Below, piece after piece: positions 12,843-50,800 of a stretch of DNA of 64,000 nt (positions are counted from its first letter, which is position 1; the number at the start of each line of letters is the position of its first letter). Position numbers and translations under genes: made by a program. Where the stretch lies: NCBI GenBank assembly GCA_004794655.1, contig SMMW01000082.1, forward strand, positions 124,001 through 188,000, in the 5' to 3' direction. A model generated the notes under the pieces. The model made no database searches. It had not been told where the DNA came from and saw nothing but the letters and a program-made list of their open reading frames with translations. The stretch is from Marisa cornuarietis. Lineage: Eukaryota; Mollusca; Gastropoda; Architaenioglossa; Ampullariidae.

Positions 12843-15800
12843 CTGTAGTGATATCAAGCCAGGTAATGTCTCATAACAAAGTTTAGAAAGGCCAAACTGG
12901 ATTCACTCATTTTTAAAGTCACTAGTTCCTCCAGTTCCAAAATGTTCATTTGTAAGTAGGGCACAGTTGCTCCTACAATTATAACAGCAAACAGAAACAT
13001 TGTCGCAACTAGCAAATCCCCTATCACCTTGCATTAACTCCAATACTCTGAATGAATAAAATTCAACATAAAATCACATGAACAAGAGAGTTGGCTGAAG
13101 TCTCAGGATTACAACTACGCGAATAACAAGTAGCAAGTCATATCTGGCAAGCCATAATTATAATATAGCCTGGATATATCAAGCCATAATGATAATCCTT
13201 CTACAATGGAAAGTGTTTACACAATTATCAGCTTAATCAAATAGATTATTATTATTATTATTAGTTTATGATGGCCACTGAATGCCAAGAGAAAAAAACT
13301 GCATCACCTGAGACCTTTACCACCCCCACAATTCATGTGTTCTGTGCATGCTGTCACTCCAGGACATCTCGAGTGTACTATAGCTGTCAAATAGAAGCCA
13401 TCAACCAAACAACCAGATTTCGTATATGAGCTGCTAGACTTTTGTGCGTAATCCAGGTACAGTGCAGACAACAGATGATTCAAACCTGTGTGCACCCTGG
13501 ACAGCAAATCATGGGCTTGCTTTATGTTATAGGTTAATTTGTATTCCATTATAAAGTAACATGGGCATTATCTAAATGCTGGACAGCAGAAAGAATTACA
13601 TTACAACAATACAAACCAAACAAGCTTTGAAATACATTTGCCATTAAAAATTTGCAGGGGTGCAGCAACTTAAAAATGCCTACAGATAGTTGCCTTGGAA
13701 TCTGTTGGTAAGTGTTTGTTGTGGCTTATGACAAGCTCACCCACCAAGCAAAGGGGAATAGGGAAGGAGGTGTCTCTAGGAATAGAAGAGATTTTTTGGC
13801 TTGTTTTGTTCAGGTGACCTGACTAGTATACACCAGTTTACACTGTAAACATGGCTACTTAACACCAAGCTTCTCAAAATGTTGCACTGCTGTGTGAAAG
13901 GCTGGAATATAATCTGTTTCCACTAATGATGAAAGGGACACTTGTATCCTTAAAAGACATCGCCATGATCCCCCTGCACAAACAGTTCAATCAGTTCATG
14001 TTACTGAAAGTAACTGTGAAGCAAACAAGAGCTAGACTGATCAATACTGTTAATACCTTTACCCATTTCAGCACAATGCATCTGTACTTCAGTCTTCACA
14101 GATTTTGTTTGATGATCATGCCCTTGCTTGGCAAAAAAAACCCTAAAAACAAATCATTGCTGTCATAAAAATAAAAAAAAAATGTTGCTTTCGTTTGTGA
14201 CAAAAAACAAAAACAAAACACAAAGCATGAGAGACTGTTTTCAAAAGATAGTAAGCAAACGGGTCTGTACAAAAATGAAGAAAATCATTTTGGCCTTTTG
14301 ATTGTAGACAGTAAGACGTTATTGTGAGCTGCATCTATCTGTGAAGTGAAGTGAGCAGCAACTAATACATCAACAGTTTCCTCTTCTGATCTGTGTACTT
14401 AGTCACATGCAATTGCGGGATTTACAAACCTTATCACATACAAGTACAGGATTTAGAAACTTTGTCGCATGCAAGTACAAGATTTATAAACCTTGTCCAG
14501 CACCTCATGTTTTATGCTCACTAAACTTTGGATCCTGTTCCAATTTAACATTTATCCCGTTAAGAATCATAATAATAATAATACAAAAAGGTCCTCAAGC
14601 AGTCTTCAGCATTTGATTGACTATTCTTTTATCACTATTTGTTTTATGGATGTGATCTTGCTGCTACCACAAGCATACAATATAGCTGTGTACTTGTTTT
14701 TTCATGCACTTCTGAGACTGAACCATGAATGGATGGAAGCTGACCATTTTCTTGGTTTGTGGACAGAAAGACTCCATAAATGAGGTTATGGTCAAGTCAT
14801 CAAGTACTAAAGATGCAGTCTCACACCAGCTGCAGGAATAGGAACAGGTGCAGGTGCAGGCCAAACACACTCATGAAGACTATATACAGTCTGGCACAGA
14901 CGTCAACAGAATATTTGTGCATTTGGAAAACTGTCTTCTTCATGTGACCTACGCTAAGACTGAAACCTATCCTATGTAGCAACACACTAAGCTAAAACAT
15001 TAGGTACTCATTTAACTCACAGAAAGTGTGCAAAATACACACTTTGGTACAAAACATGTTTTAGTTCCACATCAGGCAGATAAAATACAACGAAAACAGT
15101 AACCTTGCTAAGAATTCTACTGCTTATGAAATGATATCATACAGTAGAAACCCAAAATATGTATAGTATTCAAATCCATAAATTTCCTTTGGGCATACAC
15201 TTTCCATGATAGCTTCGCCTACAAACACAATGATAATCAAAGTTTGATAAAATGCTGCTTAAATAATCAGGAAAATAGTTACAAATATCTACATCCTGTA
15301 ATTACAAGAAAATAAAACCAGGACAATATACATATAAATTGTGTAACTGTATACTCACTCCTAGAAGGCTTAATAAAATCTGTGCACAAACCTCACTGCA
15401 CTTCACAGGTAGACAAATTGCATGGGCACATCTAACCATACACAGCTGCCACACGCAAACATGAGCACACACACACACACAGTCCTTAACCTGTGCATAT
15501 ACATGCACACTGTTAACCGGATATCTGGTAAAGCCAAGACAAAACAGTCCATAAACATGTGCACACACACACACACACACACTCTCTCTCTCTCTCACAC
15601 TTGTGCATGCACATACACACTGTTAACTGGATATCGGATATATCCAAGACAAAACTGTCCATCAAGTTCAAGAATGTAATTTTCTTTTGCACTGACACTG
15701 GTTACATAAGTACACATAACATCCTTGTCACCAGAATAAACAAAGAAATAATATACCCATGATTTCCTCCATCTATTTCAGTCATGCTAATCTTTCTTCC

Positions 15801-16240
15801 ACAGCTCACAGTTTAAAATGATGTTGCACCAAGAAATCTGGGTCGATACTTAAAGCAAAGGAACCCCCCCCTCCACCAGCAGTAAGGATTTATATGATTT
15901 TATGAACAATGCTAGATGATTTCAAAATAAAGTGTCAATGTGTTACTGTTTGCTTTGATACTTTTAGCAATAGCTACCCTACAACAACCACAGAGACTAA
16001 AGGTGATAGCAGTGAGTATAGTGTAGGAGGGCAAGAACAAAGCAGCTGCACACTGGAGTGCAGGCCAAGCAGGACAGAGTGATGAGAAGTGCATGAAATC
16101 AGTGGTGTTAAATAAGCTTTGTCTGACTTACGTTTTCTGTAACCATTAGCAGTATTCAAGTTTGGTAACAGACACTAATGATCTCCATATTACTCTCATG
16201 AATATGTGCATGTATATGTTTAACTGGGGTGGGGGTGGGA
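12843..16240. other. Intergenic stretch with simple repeats only
   Basis: No gene is recognised. Visible repeats are (TTA)n at about 13243-13263, three imperfect 34-bp copies at about 14405-14505 ('gcaagtacaagatttataaa'), and the CA-rich duplicated block at 15420-15665 listed separately. Confidence 0.6.
15420..15665. repeat. Duplicated block with CA/CT microsatellites
   Basis: Two diverged copies of a unit of about 110 bases each carry a (CA)n tract and the sequence 'cacactgttaac.ggatatc', followed by 'ccaagacaaaac.gtccat'. The right copy also has a (CT)n run near 15582-15594. Short Cys/His/Val-rich open frames here come from the microsatellite. Confidence 0.7.
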
Positions 16241-16242
16241 GG

Positions 16243-16423
16243 GAATTTGTGTTTTATGCTGAGCCAGCAGCTAAGGTTATATCATGGCAATACAGCCAGC
16301 CCTGTACATAGATGCCACACGCAGAGAAAGAACAGCGAGCCTGATACAAGAGCTGAACCCAGGACAGGCAACCTTCACTGTATTGGTGACAGGCACTATC
16401 CATTGTGCCATCAGACCACCGGT
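16243..16423 (-). repeat. tRNA-derived SINE
   Basis: On the minus strand the element starts near GGTGGTCTGATGG. It has an A-box-like TGGCACAATGGA (16410-16399) and a B-box-like GGTTCAGCTC (16359-16350) about 40 bases apart, as in an internal RNA polymerase III promoter. It ends near a CATAAAACACAAATTCC tail. The tRNA part cannot fold as a functional tRNA by eye, so this is a SINE and not a tRNA gene. Confidence 0.65.
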
Positions 16424-16966
16424 TTTTTTTTCACAGAATAATGTTACAAATAAGCTTCAGAGATACTGATCTCTCAATACAGCTTGAAGATACTTTTTCC
16501 CAACCCCTTTTTCTAAACAACTATAAAGTCTAAGAACCAAATGAATGTATTACACCTTGTTGCTAGAGCCATTCCTTCACAAAAACTAAGCCTGTATGGT
16601 TTCAATAAAATGTGATGGTCCCTACAAAATCCATATCATGGCAAGTGGGAGTGGGAAGGGAATCTTTCAACAACAATGGCTCTTAAGTCAGTTCCTTTTC
16701 TTCTTAAAGTGCATGAGCTGAAAAGAATCACAGCAGCCTCCCTATGACCAACACCATGAAAAACAAAAATACTTTCTGTTTAGCCATGTTTGTGTGCATA
16801 CACCTAAAAAGACAACTTTAAAAAAAAAAAAAAGACGCCTAAAACAGTTTGAACTGCACTGCTTTAGATTGTACATAGTGAGCTGAAATAAACTTTAAAC
16901 CAAAAATTATGACAGCAAATTCCGAATGATCAATAAAATCCCACTGTAAAATATAGACTAAAATTC

Positions 16967-16972
16967 TTTATT
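16967..16972 (-). promoter_or_regulatory. Candidate poly(A) signal of ZMYND11
   Basis: The minus strand reads AATAAA about 900 bases past the ZMYND11 stop at 17878. It is the first such hexamer I see downstream of the stop. The 3' end has not been shown. Confidence 0.4.
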
Positions 16973-17877
16973 ACAAACACAAAATTAACAATCGCACAAA
17001 ATCTACCTACTGCTGTTGATTATCTCCGTGACATCTGTAGCCTTGCTAGCACGAAAATCCCAGGCTGCAGCTCACAACTGCAATGGATATAAATTACATG
17101 AACTGACAAACAGGCCCAAAACTGTCAGTTCAGCTTCACATGGTAAAAAGCTTTCTCAAATTTAAAAATCTTGTGCATGACTATTCATCGGCAGCTGCTG
17201 AGTTGACCCATCCCGAAGTCTTAAGCAGGGGCTCGAGGCCCCACACCTTGCTCTTCTAGCTCTGAGGAGGGGCAGTTTCATTTCCTGTCAAGATATGGCG
17301 TTAACTTCAATACAGTCAAACAGGAAGGAGGCATAAATCATGTGTTTATATATAATCTCTTCAGATCTGTCATGGATTATTTTGCAGTGCAGACAGGAAT
17401 GCATAAAACACTTTTGCTTCTGAAGCATTCACAGCAATTAATTGTATTTGGGTCAACAACACAAATGTTCTTCTATCCTGACTTTCAGTGTTGTCACAAA
17501 GCAGCCACTTATTGGCAGCAAACAGCAGTGAAGAGATCCATTAACTTGACAGAACACTTGGGTTCATTCTGGGCACATCAGGGAAGCTTTTTGTTTGATC
17601 TTCTTGTCAGCACAGACTCTTCAGAAAAATTCAGAACTATGGAAAGATTTTGCAGCCCCAGAAGCAGAAGTCAGGTGATAACTCCATAAGTGACTAGAAA
17701 ATACCACATCATTAAGTGCATCTGATCTGCCTGGACAGTGGCGGTGCCCAGCAGAGCACTCCCAGTACAAATGATGTTCAAGGAACAGAACTGCTATGCT
17801 ACCGAGTTGTGAGAGGCAGCTGACAAAATGTGAAGAAGATAGGGCCAGGAGGCTAAAAATAAACTGGACAGACAAAT

Positions 17878-43628
<25,751 letters not shown>

Positions 43629-44639
43629 GGCTGAAAGTATATCTTTTTCTCATCAAATGATTCCAATTATTCAAACCTGTTACATCCAATAGGAAAATAT
43701 AGGCCTACCACTTATCTATCTTTTCTGAGAATTGAATACTGATATACCTATTCACCTGTAAATTTTGTTCATGATAAAATGTATATTTTCATGTTGTTAA
43801 TTTCAATATTTTAAACTAAAAAATATGATTTTGCAACTGCCATCACGGGCATCAACAAGTGTTGTATTACATAACAATTTGGTTCCAAATTTAACAAACA
43901 TATGCTGTGCCCCTTCTTTTTCCATTCTTCCCCCCAGTGTAGACACAAAATGTGATGTTAACAATGAAGCAAACTCTGGTATTCGTGAGAAAATAGTACT
44001 AAAACGGGACTTATACCAACTAATAAAATTAAAAGCTTCTTTTACTTATAGAGTCTGGGTTGACCGCGTTATTCGTTTGCTGCGGAGTACATGGATGCAA
44101 GCTGGGTTACGTCTCAAAATTAAATCACACAGTTTATTTAAAATCCAATCTTCGAGAAGGACTATGAAAACGAGTGGAAAACGAATGACCATTGTTCAAG
44201 AAGAAAATAACTTTTCAAATGAATAAATTAATAATATAGCGAATACTAGTCCAGCTAACGGGACAAACGTATCACGCTGATGACCTAATATTTGTTCACC
44301 GATAACATACTAACTTTTTATATTATTTAATGTAGCATACTACATGAAAATTATGCTGTGATTAATTTTCCTTATGTTCAATCATCAGCTGGACTGATGA
44401 CACGAAATTGTCTTGAATCTACTAGACTCATCGTAGTTATCATCGTTGTCGAACACCACACACCAAGTGTCGGGTTTAGAACCGGTACAGAAACATGACT
44501 GCTCACTATACGGTCTCCAACGACATTTTTTTTTTATTGCCCTATCTACTGCAGCAGATAACAGCATACACACACTTGCCTTCTGGTAAATCTGATACCC
44601 CCACCTATGAGCAGCAAACTAACACCTCAAAGATTTGGT

Positions 44640-44849
44640 AGCGTCGAAGAGGGTAGCAATACCCGAGTTGAAAACAAGCAACATGGAAGGTAGAGCTCTA
44701 CGTCAGCCTCGCATTCGGTGTCGTCATCAAAATCGCTAAGGGACGTACGCAAAGCGTGCTGACGTTTTCCACATGCGGTTCACTGAGAAAGTTTCCGTGT
44801 GGCTGGTCGCTTCGCTGTCCAACGCAGAACATTTCAGCAGCAGCTTAAT
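44640..44849. promoter_or_regulatory. Likely divergent promoter region of ZMYND11 (-) and FTCD (+)
   Basis: Between the two head-to-head genes this block is visibly richer in CG dinucleotides (tcgtcatc, cgctaagg, gacgtacgc, gacgttttcc) than the surrounding AT-rich DNA. FTCD's start codon at 44850 follows at once. ZMYND11's first coding exon begins at a splice acceptor (43631), so its transcription start must lie further right, plausibly here. No TATA box is evident. Exact start sites are unknown. Confidence 0.45.
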
Positions 44850-47800
44850 ATGCCACGGATCATAGAATGCGTTCCAAATTTTTCCGAAGGAAGAAACAAA
44901 GAGGTAAATATGCACCCGCGATTTTGAGTTTTAAAAGCAGATGTTTGCAGCTGGGATCGAGAGCTTTTTCTCCCAGCGATTGACAAGACTCACCGTGCAC
45001 TACCGTATCAAGCTATCGAGAACGACCGCTTTACAGCCTTATCAATGTGGTTTCAGTCAGCAAACTAAGAACCGGCTTATCTTGAATTATAGAGGGTTCG
45101 CCCAGTAGAAAAAAAACTGCGCCATTTTGCGGCGTATAAAAACTCAATAAAAGATTCATGTCTAACTACGTTTCCACTTTTTGGAGAGTAATATATGTTC
45201 TGTCACGTAAATTTGATTTACGTTGAAAATACAGCATTTGGTGATCGCAGTAATATGCTTGATAATAAAGTGTGTAAATGTGGTTTAGGATCACATAGAA
45301 GTGACATTCAACAAAAGCATGCTTTGTAATGAAATGATCGTGAAATGGTGGTGGCTGATGCATACGTTTTTCTTTTTCTCCAGTGTTTTAAATACAAGTA
45401 GAGGTACCCAGCTACACCTGGGTTGATTTCTGCTACTAACTCTACCAGTTGTGATTTATTGTCAACTTTTGAGCTATTGATTCAAGTTTGTTTATTAACA
45501 GTGCTAACGTATCAAAATATAAGTGAAATACATGTGGTCTGAATGTCCCAACCCAAACTGGACAGTTTGACAGCTTGTTTGGGAACAGTTGGGTGGGGTG
45601 GGAGACAACATTTGGAGTAAAGCTATCATGGGACTTGCTGGCTTGTTTACCTCCATCCCTGTCTCTTTTCCTGTCCTCTCAGCAAGGATGCCCTCTGAAA
45701 TTTTTTATCAGTCATAGAGGTGTTTCATGATTGGCTCAGTTTAGTACAATTCTTTTTTCTTCGTTAGGAGCCATGGTAAAATTTTAGAGTGGAGAAAATA
45801 ACATTATCCAAACATGGTCCCTGATCTAAGTATAGATGACAGGAATATTTGAGCCAAATCTGGTAAAATGGTACAGATTTGCATACATTCAAGAGCCACC
45901 AACAAACACCACACTCTGCTTTATTTATAAGAATGTAACACTAATATGTGTTCTCACTGGATACTTCAGAGCACTGGATTTTACCAAACATACTTTTGAA
46001 GAAGCGTAGAAAGTACATGCAAATAGGGGATAAAGTAAATGGTTATGATATTAATTTTTTTTATATTTTAGCTACTGCTGTAGAAGCCAAGAAATAATAT
46101 GAAAACAACAATGAACAATAATGAAACAGCAAGGAAGTTTTTAGAAGTTTGAAGACCATTCAATTCAAGTGAAAGTGAAGACCATAACATGACCAGAGTT
46201 TTTCATGGAGACTTTGCTGTTCCTTGTTTATGCAAATAATATGTGTATGTATGTTCATTCTCCCCCCCTCTCTATTTATGTACATATATCAGGGAGATTC
46301 CACTTCCATCTGGACTTCAGTATTTCATGCGCTTTCAGCATGTGCAGACCATGCAGACTTGATAGAGGGATTCTTCAGGGTGTTTTCACTTTTTTTTTTT
46401 CATAATTTTTCCTCTCCTAGTTTTTCCAGGATGGAGAGGAGATGCAAGTCGATGCACGCTCCACCTATCTAGCAGCGCCATCAGTGCGGGACTTTCAAAT
46501 GATCATGTTGCATCACTTCTTGCATGGCTTTCAGGCTGTTGACAGTTTGCAGGAGCTGAAAGAAACTTATGGCAATGATGCTGAATCTAAAACAACTGTC
46601 ACAGACTGGTTTCAGCGATTTGGCATTGGTCATTTCAGCTGTGATGACAAACATCATGAACCAAGGCTTAGGACATCAAAACACCCAGCAAACGTCAACA
46701 AAGTTTGCAAATTCCTGGAAAGTGATGGCCATGTGACCATCATGGAGATGGAGCTGGGAATTCTACAAATCTTCACAGGATCATCCATCATGATTTGGGC
46801 TTTAACAAGAAGTCAGCATGCTGGATGTCAAGGTTTCTGATGGAAAAGCAAAAGAAACACCGTGTGGACTGGTGCAAGGAATTCTTGGAAACATTAAATC
46901 ACGGGCATTCTCCTGGCTTCAAGCACATCACCACAGGTGATAAATGTTGGTTGTACAATCTGGACCCTGAAACCAAGGCCCAGTCGATGATTTAGCCATT
47001 GCTGGATTGAGGGAAGAGCTGAAATTGATGTCAAAATCAGCCTTTTTGGAGTGTTTTCAAAAATTGATCTATAGGACTGAAAAATGTGTTGCAATTGGTG
47101 GCAACTATGTTGAAATAGATAAAAAAGAGTTGAAGAATAAGAAAAAAAAATGTTCAAAAAATTCTCCAGGTTGTTTTATTGCCAAGTGGATGGAAGTGGA
47201 ACATTCCTGGTATATATAGACAGTTTGCAAGTGCTGTATGTATATTTTTCTTCACTTATATATATATATAGAGAGAGAGAGATTCTTGTGCAAAGATTAC
47301 ACTTTTGGTAGTTAGCAGAGGCCACATATTGAATTAATTTAGGAAGATTTGACATCACACATTAGCCAGTTTTGTTTTTTTATGCTGCAGGTCATTGAAG
47401 CAATAGCAAATGCCATAGCACATACGGATGGCTGCAGTTTGCTGGATGTTGACCCAGGCCTCTCAACTAATCGGACTGTGTACACATTTGTTGGCTCCCC
47501 TGAATCTGTCCTAGAGGGTGCTATGAATGCTGCTCGTACAGCATATCAGCTTATTGACATGAGAAGCCACCAAGGTATGACTGATAACAACTGCCTGGGA
47601 CTTCTACCATGTGATGGTTATTATTAGGTTTTCATTGCTCGAATCAAAGCAAGCCAGTGCTGGCCTGTTGGTAGATGTCATGCTGCAGTGTCACAGACTC
47701 CTTTCCTTTGGAATTAGAACTGTTTTTTTCATGCATTTACATTCTCATGTGGGACCTTACAACATTGTGACATAGTATGCCAGAAAGTATTGTTTATGTA

Positions 47801-50800
47801 ATATGTACATCTTTTTCTTCTTGCACATAATTCTTGTAAGGCTTTTGTATTCAGTCTTACTGAAAAGAACTCAGCCCACATATTTTGGGGAAAATAAATA
47901 TCCCATGATGAAGTAGGCCCATTTATTTGCTTGGATTTGAGAACTAAACATTTTATAACAAACGAAGCCTATTTGAAAAAAAACTATTACAGGTCTTTAA
48001 ATAGCATACCCCTGTACTGTTTGGTATGTTCATCTGTTGTTGGTGTTGATAAGGTAATAACAAATATGCACAGTTAGATACTGGTTTTAATTTAATTTAA
48101 ATCTGCTTTTGGTTGAGTTGAAACTGTCACAAATGCTTTGGAAAGATGATTCTATGCAAGTGAACTGGCTGAGATATCTATCAGTTCTTGTGATCATAGC
48201 TTTGTTTGAAGAGTACATTTACAGACAACTCTAGTGAATTGTGTGATGCATGTTCAAGGGGATTATAGCTAATCATGCACTGTGTACACATAATCATGTA
48301 TATACAAAACTGTTGGCTGTATAAGTTAATCCTACATTATATAAGATAATTTTGTATAGTATCAGCTAATCCTGCACCATGTAAGCTACTTTTGCTCTGT
48401 ATACAAATTCATGAATATGTACAGGAGAGCATCCTAGGATGGGTGCAATGGATGTCTGTCCTTTCATCCCTGTACACAACAGCACAATGGAGGAGTGTGT
48501 AGAAATTGCTCACGAATTTGGTGAACGACTGGCTGTTGAGCTAGGTGTTCCAGGTAGGGCTTATTTTATCCATCTCTTGAAAAGGTTATTTATTTGATAT
48601 ACTATGTGGGTACTATGTATGCTTGATGTACCTTAGTTTAATAAATTCAGCGATACATTTTTCTCCTCCAGTTTATTTGTATGGTGAAGCAGCTGCAGAG
48701 GAGAAGAGAAGACTTTTACCATCTGTTAGAGCTGGAGAATACGAAGGGCTTGTGGAAAAGGTAAGCTGCAGTGCAGGCATAAAAGACCTGGTGTTTGGAT
48801 TTATTTTAGCTTAAAAAAGAAGCTTACACATTTAAATATATAGATACATTTTCACATAAGCTAGTTAATACATATTATTAATTATTAAGTGATTCTAATA
48901 GTGTGTGGCTGGTTTTAGGGACAGGAACTTGTTTTAATTAAGAGAACTTTCCCTTGCATGCTTAGACAGCACATAAAGTGATATTTACTGACAAGATATA
49001 GAGAAGGAATTTAGTTTCTTAGAAGTAACGTGCATGCAGCAGGCATATTCCATCTGCCATGGGGTCATAGGGTCACGATGCAATTATATCTTCTGTTTGC
49101 TACAAAGAAAGCAAATTATCAGCTGAATGATATGTATGGTGAATTGTATGGTGTATACCAATAGAGTAACAGGTAGTAAAAATAATGCATGACGTAACAA
49201 TGAGTTGGTTATAGAATCAGAGTGGAAAGTTTAGATAGACAATGAATGCAAGAAGATGGCCTAGTTCTCAATGTCTTCTGATTCTTGTAAAATTTCAAGT
49301 GTCAAATCTTGTGACGAATGACTTGCAGCTTGAAGATCCAGAGTGGAAACCAGACTTTGGTCCATGTGATTTTATTCCATCATGGGGAGCAACTGCTGTT
49401 GGTGCCCGTAAATTTCTTATAGCATACAATGTCAACTTGCTGGGGACAAAAGAACAAGCACATCACGTTGCTCTGAATATCCGGGAACAGGGCAAAGAGA
49501 AGGTAAAGTGTTAAAAGAGAAATTATACTATTGAATTATTATCTCACACCTGATCATTCTGTGATTGCCCCACAACCCATTTTCATTGTCTCTTTTCATG
49601 CTTGTCTCACATCTGATGACAGTCACTTCATGTGATTGTTGTCATGTCAAGAAAACCTTACTTAGACGATGGCATGACCCCACCATGTGTCATTAGATGC
49701 TTTCACTCACACAAAATTGTCTCTTTCACAGCCTGGACGACTTCCCAAGGTGCAGGGTATGGGGTGGTACATGGAAGAGGCTAATATTGCTCAGATCTCT
49801 ATGAACCTTGTGGATTTTGAGGTTACTGGAATACACACAGCATATGAAGAATGTTGTAAAAAAGCAGAGGTTTGTTATTTCAATTAAAAATTCCTAATAT
49901 CTTGGGTTTTTTTCTCAACGAACCGAAAGAGGACTATAGGATTCAGCTGTAGCCTGATCATTGATGCCATAACCGTTGAGTAATCATTAGTTTAGCAACA
50001 AATCCTAGTGTGTCTCAAATTATCTACTTTTTTTACTGGGACAGGTAAAACATTGTTGATAAGTATTTTATGTCTTTGATTTATCTTTCAAGTTACTTTC
50101 ACACAAATGTGTCATATTTTTTTTATTTATATTAATTTATTAATTTTCATCATTAATTATAATAATATGACAGCAAGAAAACTACACTCATTTCTTTTAT
50201 TGATTCAGTATTACAAATATACACAAAAGGTAATCATTTTTCTATTAGAACTTGATGAAAGCAATATAAAAAATGCAAGTTTTTTTTACAAGGGAAATTA
50301 TTTGTCACTAGTGTTTAGCTATTACTCACAAAGAAAATTACTTCATAACTGAGGAGGTCCATAATATGTGCAATACATATTTTGCTTTTTACATATATCA
50401 GGTACAATTAGAGTACAAATAGTCCTCATAACGGCACAAAAACTAGAATCAGTTTGCACAAAGAGAAAACCATTCATTATCAGCTTCCTATGCATGTTTA
50501 GGAATAAGTAGATCTTTGTGATGTCATTTAGAGTGACGCAAAGCTTGTCAAGACACATGGTAACTTGCAGGAGCTGAACTTGGCTATTATAGGCTCCCAG
50601 ATAGTTGGCATCGTTCCTCTAAAGGCTCTCATGGACGCTGCTGATCACTTGATGAAGAAGGAGAATCTGTTTATCCTGGAAGAGGATCAAAAACTGCGCC
50701 TGGTGAGCTGATGCTAGACTTTTTCTTTGTCACTGGTGAAGGAGAGCAGTGACAGTTGAAATATTGAGTATCTAACTGGGAGGAATAAATGGATACTTGA

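Noticed and set aside
15302..15762. Cys/Val/His-rich short proteins on both strands
   Set aside because: They are translations of CA/GT microsatellites.
16243..16423. Functional tRNA gene
   Set aside because: A- and B-box-like motifs are present, but no cloverleaf stem pairs convincingly, and a SINE tail follows.
50107..50558. Open frames in the FTCD intron before exon 7
   Set aside because: AT-rich intron sequence. The real exon begins at 50571 with the family's [10 protein letters not shown] segment.
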